DNA from: Whalleya microplaca
Lineage: Eukaryota; Ascomycota; Sordariomycetes; Xylariales; Xylariaceae
Direction of reading: 5' to 3'
NCBI GenBank assembly: GCA_022497155.1
Contig: MU385718.1
Span: 868,001-932,000 of the forward strand
Length of the DNA stretch: 64,000 nucleotides
Under the pieces are notes generated by a model that made no database searches, had not been told where the DNA came from, and saw nothing but the letters and a program-made list of their open reading frames with translations. How positions within the stretch are numbered: position 1 is the first letter of the stretch; every line of letters begins with the position of its first letter. This document shows positions 59,340 to 64,000 of the stretch, piece after piece. Both the position numbers and the translations under genes were made by a program.

Positions 59340-59963
59340 ATCTCGTATCACATGAGTCTACCGGATCATATCATAAAAGGCAAGGCTGGACGTAGAGAAA
59401 CGAGAGTCAAACCAGTTGAGTCTCTTAAGTGGAACCACTATAAAGATTGTCTTAGACAAGAGGCAGTTGTAGACTTGAGAACTGGTAACGGGATACCAGA
59501 AACCCATATGAAGGCTAGTTATACATATGTATATCGGATGATGGTACGTTGTGACTGAATGGAAGCCGGGCAGGGCTGCTGGGGTACAGGGGACCTTACA
59601 CCATGTTGTCGGTAACGTCCCAATGTCAGTGCTTCACACGGCGTAAAGAGGTGCTAGCCGGGTTACCGGGCGCTAGAGATTGCCGTATGTAGTGAAGAGG
59701 CTGCACTAGACCAGGGTCCAAATAGCGGGGATGGTTCCGAGCCGCTCCCCTCCACGAGCTCAAAAATGATATCTCATAAAACAAGCTCGGGCATCAAGGC
59801 AATAATAAGGCAAGCTGCAGCTAGAGTTCTACTGTGTGCCTAATTCCAGTATATTATATTCAGTCACATGTGCGTATCAAAGTCCCTGGCGCACAGGGTT
59901 TAGGTCATAGACCGCTCAAGAAGTTTCTGGACCCTGTCAGCACCTCACGGAAAGGACAAGACC
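59340..59963. other. Divergent promoter region, DUF1917 gene / DPH7
   Basis: A 624-bp gap between two divergent start codons, so it holds both promoters. No other gene or clear motif seen. Confidence 0.6.
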
Positions 59964-61307
59964 ATGGAAGCAGACGGGCGTAGCATCTCATCATGGATAT
60001 CTTTGACTCTAGATCTTCCGCCGAGTTGTATTGAGTTCTGTCCGGCTTCTCCAGATCATTTCGTGGTCGGCACATACAACTTGCAAAAAGAAGAAGCGTC
60101 AGATGCAACTGTTTCTGCGGATGAGGATGCCGATGAGCAACAACTGGCAAGGAAACAAGCTCAAAGCCGGAATGGCAGCCTTGCCGTGTTTCGACTACAC
60201 AAGAGATTCGGCCTGTAAGCCACCTGCATCTTTCTCCTTCGAGTCACATCCTGACATCATGTTCTACCGGATAGAACGATGATAGAGATCATCCCCTATC
60301 CCTCTGCCATCCTAGACCTCCACTTTCATCCTCACCGAGGAAACGGTGAGGTGTTTGCCGTCGTTTCTAGCACGGGAACTCTTTCATTCTTCAAAGTATA
60401 CGGCAATGACTTCAATCCCTTGAGGGAGATCGTTACCCATAAACCACTTGATATGGACGAGGGAGTGCTTTTCCTGTCCTGCGCATGGCACCCCAGCATC
60501 CCTGATCTTCTAGCCATCACAACCTCCAATCATGAGGTCCACATCCTACGCGTGGACGAGGCCTGGAATGTATCCAAGGCGCACGCTGCACCGGTGATAA
60601 CTCATACACTAGAGGCCTGGACCGTGGCATTCTCGCCATTCTTGACGCAGCCCTCTCGGAACGAGGCCGATCCACAACAGGGAGAACAGGGAGGACCTCA
60701 GTCTTTCATGATATTCTCGGGGGGTGATGACTCGAAGCTACTGCAGACGTCTTGTGAGTATGGGCCTGTCCGGAATGACGAAGATGATGAGATTATTCAA
60801 ACACCCTGGCCTACTGTTTCGATAAGGGGCCATGAAGCAGGTGTGACTGCTATACTGCCACTGAATTTGAAGCTTGCTGATGGCTCTGACTTGGTTGTCA
60901 CGGGAAGCTATGATGATCATATAAGAGTGTTCTCTATACCTAGTCAAGAGGGAGGGATAGGCTTGCAGAAGCCCAGAATAGTAGCCGAAGAAAACCTAGG
61001 CGGGGGTGTCTGGAGGCTTAAACTGGTTAAGTTAGAAGAGATAGAAAAGGAGGGCACATCAGATGAGGCACAGCGGTGGCGCGCGCTGGTTCTTGCGTCG
61101 TGCATGCATGCGGGATCCCGGGTTCTGGAAATCTCAGGTGACTATGCCGGCGTCTGCGAGGTCAAGGTTATGGGACACTTTGAAGAGCATAAAAGCATGA
61201 ACTATGCCAGCGACTTCCTGCCAGGAACAGAACTTGGCGGGCAGATTCTTCATTGCGTATCGACAAGTTTTTACGATAAATTGTTATGTATATGGAAATA
61301 TGAATAA
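59964..61307 (+). CDS. DPH7: Diphthine methyl ester esterase Dph7 (WD40)
   Basis: Dph7 (Rrt2) removes a methyl group from the diphthine intermediate so that Dph6 can complete diphthamide on elongation factor 2. Exons are 59964-60214 and 60275-61307 (donor GTAAGC, acceptor GATAG), giving 427 aa. It is a WD40 propeller: PSCIEFCPASPDHFVVGTY, AILDLHFHPH, LSCAWHPSIPDLLAITTSN, AWTVAFSPF, IFSGGDDSKLLQ, GHEAGVTAILP and VVTGSYDDHIRVF. The C-terminal blade is the family signature (GVWRLKL, ASCMHAGSRVLEI, HKSMNYASDF, VSTSFYDKLLCIWKYE). All blades look present. A charged insert (KEEASDATVSADEDADEQQ) lies in blade 1. Confidence 0.94.
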
Positions 61308-61485
61308 AGACCATGTATAACAATAAGATAGTAGCAGTAATCGTATAATGAATGAATAGCTAAAATCAGTTCGTCTAGAGCCTCTTGCCGTTACATAAAG
61401 TCATAGGCTACCTAGCAAGTATATCCCCAAGGACCAACATCCGAGCCTACCCAGATTCCGACCTGTCCACCTTGCTGTCAATTCT

Positions 61486-61962
61486 TTATCCGCTTTCGGC
61501 TTCATCTGGCTTGTCCTCTTTCACAGGTTCTACACGCCGCTTGATGGACTTGACAACATATGCATACCTTGTCACAAGCTCCTCCTTATTTGTCGCATCC
61601 GGGAATAGTACGGAGACCCAATCCCATTCAGTGATCTTCGTGAGTAATGATGTCTCCTCGGTACTGATGTCGCAAATCCGAACGTCTCCGTTGCCGTCCC
61701 GACCGGTGAGCTTTGTAGTCGATACCTCCGGAACGGAAGGCAAGCCAAGCAACTCCTGGAGTTTTTCGGGGCTGTCCAGTGGGCCACTGCCGTCTTCGCC
61801 GATTATGACTGGGAATCGCGGCGTGGGTGGCTTGACTATCTCCTCCCCCTTTTGGTAGGCTTTTGCTAGTAGTGCGAATTTCATCGCCATACCTGAGACT
61901 CGCCCATCCTCTTGGGGTTCAATGCTAGCCTTTCCTAGCTTCATCCTCAGGTCCTCGGCCAT
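61486..61962 (-). CDS. Hypothetical protein, 158 aa
   Basis: A single-exon minus-strand gene, convergent with DPH7 with 178 bp between stops. I do not recognise it. The protein is soluble, without signal peptide or membrane segment: a short helical start (AEDLRMKLGKASI), a Gly/Pro linker with PPTPRFPVIIGEDGSGPLDSPEKLQELLGLP, a central ICDISTEETSLLTKITEWDWVSVLFPDATNKEELVTRYAYVV and a charged Lys/Glu tail. The ATG at 61962 has a good context (CGCCATGG). An in-frame extension to 62091 would add a hydrophobic stretch but is probably 5' UTR. Confidence 0.65.
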   Translation of the reverse strand: MAEDLRMKLGKASIEPQEDGRVSGMAMKFALLAKAYQKGEEIVKPPTPRFPVIIGEDGSGPLDSPEKLQELLGLPSVPEVSTTKLTGRDGNGDVRICDISTEETSLLTKITEWDWVSVLFPDATNKEELVTRYAYVVKSIKRRVEPVKEDKPDEAESG

Positions 61963-62210
61963 GGCGATGCTAGATTGAACCCGTCGTAGCCAGATTAAAC
62001 ATAAATTTGAGATAGAGAACGCATATATGGTGATGGATTGAGTTGTGCAAGATATTCGACTTATGAGTATAGAGAGAGATTGGAGTCTCAAAAGATATCT
62101 GAGATGTTTGGGTCGAGATTATTTATAGTCATGAAGGTATCTTTTTTTGGTCTCTTGAATTAATAACGGATGTTGGTGTGATCTTGGCAGTTGGTACCTA
62201 CTGCAAGTTA

Positions 62211-62720
62211 CTAGCGTTGGCTAATTCGCCTCCTCACGCCCAAAGGGCGTTGCGCTTTAATTAGAAAAAGTCCCTAGTAATTGAGAAAATAACTGGGGGT
62301 TTCAGGCTACTTAGATTTTGGTGTAGATCACGCACGAATAGAGGTAGTTTATATATTATAATAATCCCAATATCACAATAATCTCGCATTTAACTATTAC
62401 AAAAAGTAAAGCTTTAAATAGTGAAGCCTTCTATAATTATAGGGGACTTAGTAGATAAAAACCCCTATATTTATAGCAGTCTTACTAGCTAAGCTAGTAT
62501 AAATGCCTTATAGTATATTAAATCGACGTTTTGCTTAAGAGATCAGTAGGCTGAAACGAATTAAAGTATCAGAAATATTTAATTACCTAAAGCTATATAA
62601 GTCTATAAGCAGGTTACTAACAAGACGGTTGTATCTACTAGCGTTACGAATTACTAGGTACTTTTCCTAATTAAAGCGCAACGCCCTTTGGGCGTGAGGA
62701 GGCGAATTAGCCAACGCTAG
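62211..62720. mobile_element. MITE, family B (TA-flanked, 510 bp, 72-bp arms)
   Basis: The left arm (62211-62282) begins CTAGCGTTGGCTAATTCGCC; the right arm (62649-62720) is its reverse complement with only 2 mismatches in 72 bp. TA flanks both ends, consistent with a Tc1/mariner-type target duplication. Each arm contains the small palindrome CGCCCAAAGGGCG. The 366-bp core is very AT-rich with no frame, so it is non-autonomous. The near-identity of the arms indicates a young insertion. Confidence 0.85.
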
Positions 62721-63027
62721 TATAACTACATAACCACCAACGGTGAACCAACAAAGTGATCATCCGGTCCACTCTTTTATGTACAAGAAACCAGGAATAG
62801 TCATGCTTTCCCTATAGATGCAACAGTGTTGGCTGTTATGCGCCACTGGCATTCATTCTCGTCAGCTGCTGATGTTGGTTACTGATTGTAGTTGCTATTC
62901 GATTCTGATACTACAACATTTGGACGTGTTCACAACTCGACCTAGCCTCCTGTTCTAAGGCCTTTGTTATAAGCATTCTAAAAGTACAGGTCACGCGAAA
63001 GTAGCTGGCTGTCACGAGATGGACTTA

Positions 63028-63100
63028 TGAGTAACAAAACGATAGAGTCATTGCACGAAGAACTAACTAAAAGGTTGTTCGAAGAACAGCCTCTATATGC
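63028..63100 (+). mobile_element. Solo arm related to MITE family A
   Basis: The sequence begins TGAGTAACAAAACGATAGAG after a TA and contains GAACTAACTAAA and GAACAGCCTCT at the same spacing as the arms at 48494 and 48843. No matching opposite arm is found before the window end, so this is a truncated copy or its partner lies beyond detection. Confidence 0.6.
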
Positions 63101-63656
63101 AAATCCCTAACGAGAAATCCCAACACCGGCCAACACAACTATTGCTAATCGCATATACAATGAGTGATCTAACAGCGTATGTACACGCAGGAAAACGTAA
63201 AGGCACATGCTGAACCTATATATCGAATTGTACACAAGTCCAACCATGTTTCTGCTTTGTATTCGTGGCTAAGACTTCATACCAGCACTAGTTTGGCCGT
63301 AATATAGTTTCCAAGCCCTGTATCCCATATCACGTTCTATTTCACTTGTTATGACTTCAGGCGTACGACTTATTTTGGCAACATTGGGTTGGTTCTCATG
63401 TTCTTGGTTAATACTTCATCCATGACACACATGAACTCGGTACTAGAAATATCGATGTTAGCTAGAGGAAAAAAGAAGATAGACAGTCATAACTGACACC
63501 TAAGAATGAGGATAAAAACAGTAGATATCCTGGTACGATGAAGCCTTTTATTTCTGCAGATAATATCGATTGCTCGGTACATTTCCAAGAGCAAAATCTT
63601 CCACAGCTTACCAGAACTCACCACTCGATAAACGATTGGTTTCCCCCTTTCCAGCC

Positions 63657-64000
63657 ATGGCCTCCTCTGCATCTGGTTCAGCTCCTAAACATAGTCTAGC
63701 CTTTGGCCTGGAAATGGAACTTCTCATCCGCCCTAAGGAAGATACCAAGCATGATCTTGCCAAGTTAGGCTGGGACCAGAATGTTGGACCTAGCCATGAG
63801 GACGAAGGGCTAAAGAGCAAGAATCGATACTTTGTCCATACTCTGGTAGCTGAAGATATTACGAGGAGTGGTGTCGGAGCAAGCACCGTTACAAATAATT
63901 ACAGTGACTGGACAGTGGAAGATGAAACAGCTCTTGGTGAAACTGATGATTATTGTAAGATGCACCCTATAAAGTATGGCGGCCTTTCACAATTAGTTAA
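63657..64000 (+). CDS. Amidoligase-like protein, 5' part only
   Basis: An ATG at 63657 opens a frame that runs to the window end without a stop. It starts MASSASGSAPKHSLAFGLEM, followed by ELLIRPK, KNRYFVHTLVAEDITRSGV and NNYSDWTVEDETALGE. The FGLEMELL block and the SDWTVEDE(P/T)AL block are features of fungal putative amidoligases (ATP-grasp-like/COOH-NH2 ligase family). A GTAAGA at 63955-63960, after the codons for TDDY, is a likely donor, so the real coding exon is probably 63657-63954. Family assignment rests on these two blocks and is moderately sure; substrate unknown. Confidence 0.65.
   Translation, partial: MASSASGSAPKHSLAFGLEMELLIRPKEDTKHDLAKLGWDQNVGPSHEDEGLKSKNRYFVHTLVAEDITRSGVGASTVTNNYSDWTVEDETALGETDDYCKMHPIKYGGLSQLV

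Larger units (their letters stand above)
61963..63656. other. Intergenic with MITE family B and a solo family A arm
   Basis: AT-rich gene-free DNA. It holds the 510-bp MITE at 62211-62720, a single inverted-repeat arm related to the 48.5-kb MITE at 63028-63100, and the promoter of the amidoligase-like gene. No protein gene is supported. Confidence 0.6.

Noticed and set aside
61962..62091. 43-residue N-terminal extension of the 158-aa hypothetical protein
   Set aside because: Composition is unlike the rest, and the internal ATG has a much better context; kept as 5' UTR.
63608..63886. 92-aa minus-strand frame
   Set aside because: Antisense shadow of the amidoligase-like exon, which carries the conserved blocks.

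Overview
The window is nuclear DNA of a filamentous ascomycete (Pezizomycotina). The genes have short introns, mostly 50-130 nt, with GT-AG ends and CTAAC/CTGAC branch sites. Coding exons are GC-rich and intergenic DNA is AT-rich and full of short repeats such as TACCTACC. The Fus3/Kss1-type MAP kinase, exportin-5, Slm1, Ldb17 and amidoligase homologues fit Sordariomycetes best; a Xylariales-like origin is only a guess. I modelled 20 protein genes by hand splicing. Nearly all keep frame across every junction.

Layout. 1-16 kb: 3' part of a Pmk1/Fus3-class MAP kinase (+), an OXR1/TLDc protein (-), HEM4 (-) divergent from ERV1 (+), pyruvate decarboxylase (+), and an unrecognised 517-aa gene (+). 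16-26 kb: a type II membrane glycosyltransferase-like protein (-), a long gene desert with tRNA-derived relics, GAR1 (+) and a small secreted protein (+). 27-40 kb: three large minus-strand genes, SLM1-like (TORC2/PIP2 effector), LDB17/DIP1-like (actin patch) and MSN5/exportin-5 (11 exons). 43-52 kb: an accessory-looking segment with indoleamine 2,3-dioxygenase (IDO), an orphan reading frame, a MITE and a cytochrome P450. 52-64 kb: housekeeping genes again: TAN1 (-), LRO1/PDAT (-), NAA30/MAK3 (+), a DUF1917/BLES03-type protein (-), DPH7 (+), a short hypothetical (-), a second MITE, and the 5' end of an amidoligase-like gene (+) running off the window.

How the genes relate. Most are independent housekeeping functions: heme synthesis and mitochondrial disulfide relay, fermentation, tRNA and EF2 modification, N-terminal acetylation, TAG synthesis, nuclear export and actin/TORC2 signalling. 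The segment that stands out is 43-52 kb. Introns 1 and 4 (or 5) of the IDO gene and the last intron of the P450 gene share the same head and tail sequences, as expected of introner-like elements (introns that multiply as mobile units). The IDO promoter carries three near-perfect CGGAA-N3-TTCCG palindromes, and the IDO gene has one junction that keeps frame only with a 2-nt micro-exon or an indel. Two TA-flanked MITE families (48.5 kb and 62.2 kb) add to the evidence for mobile DNA in the right half.
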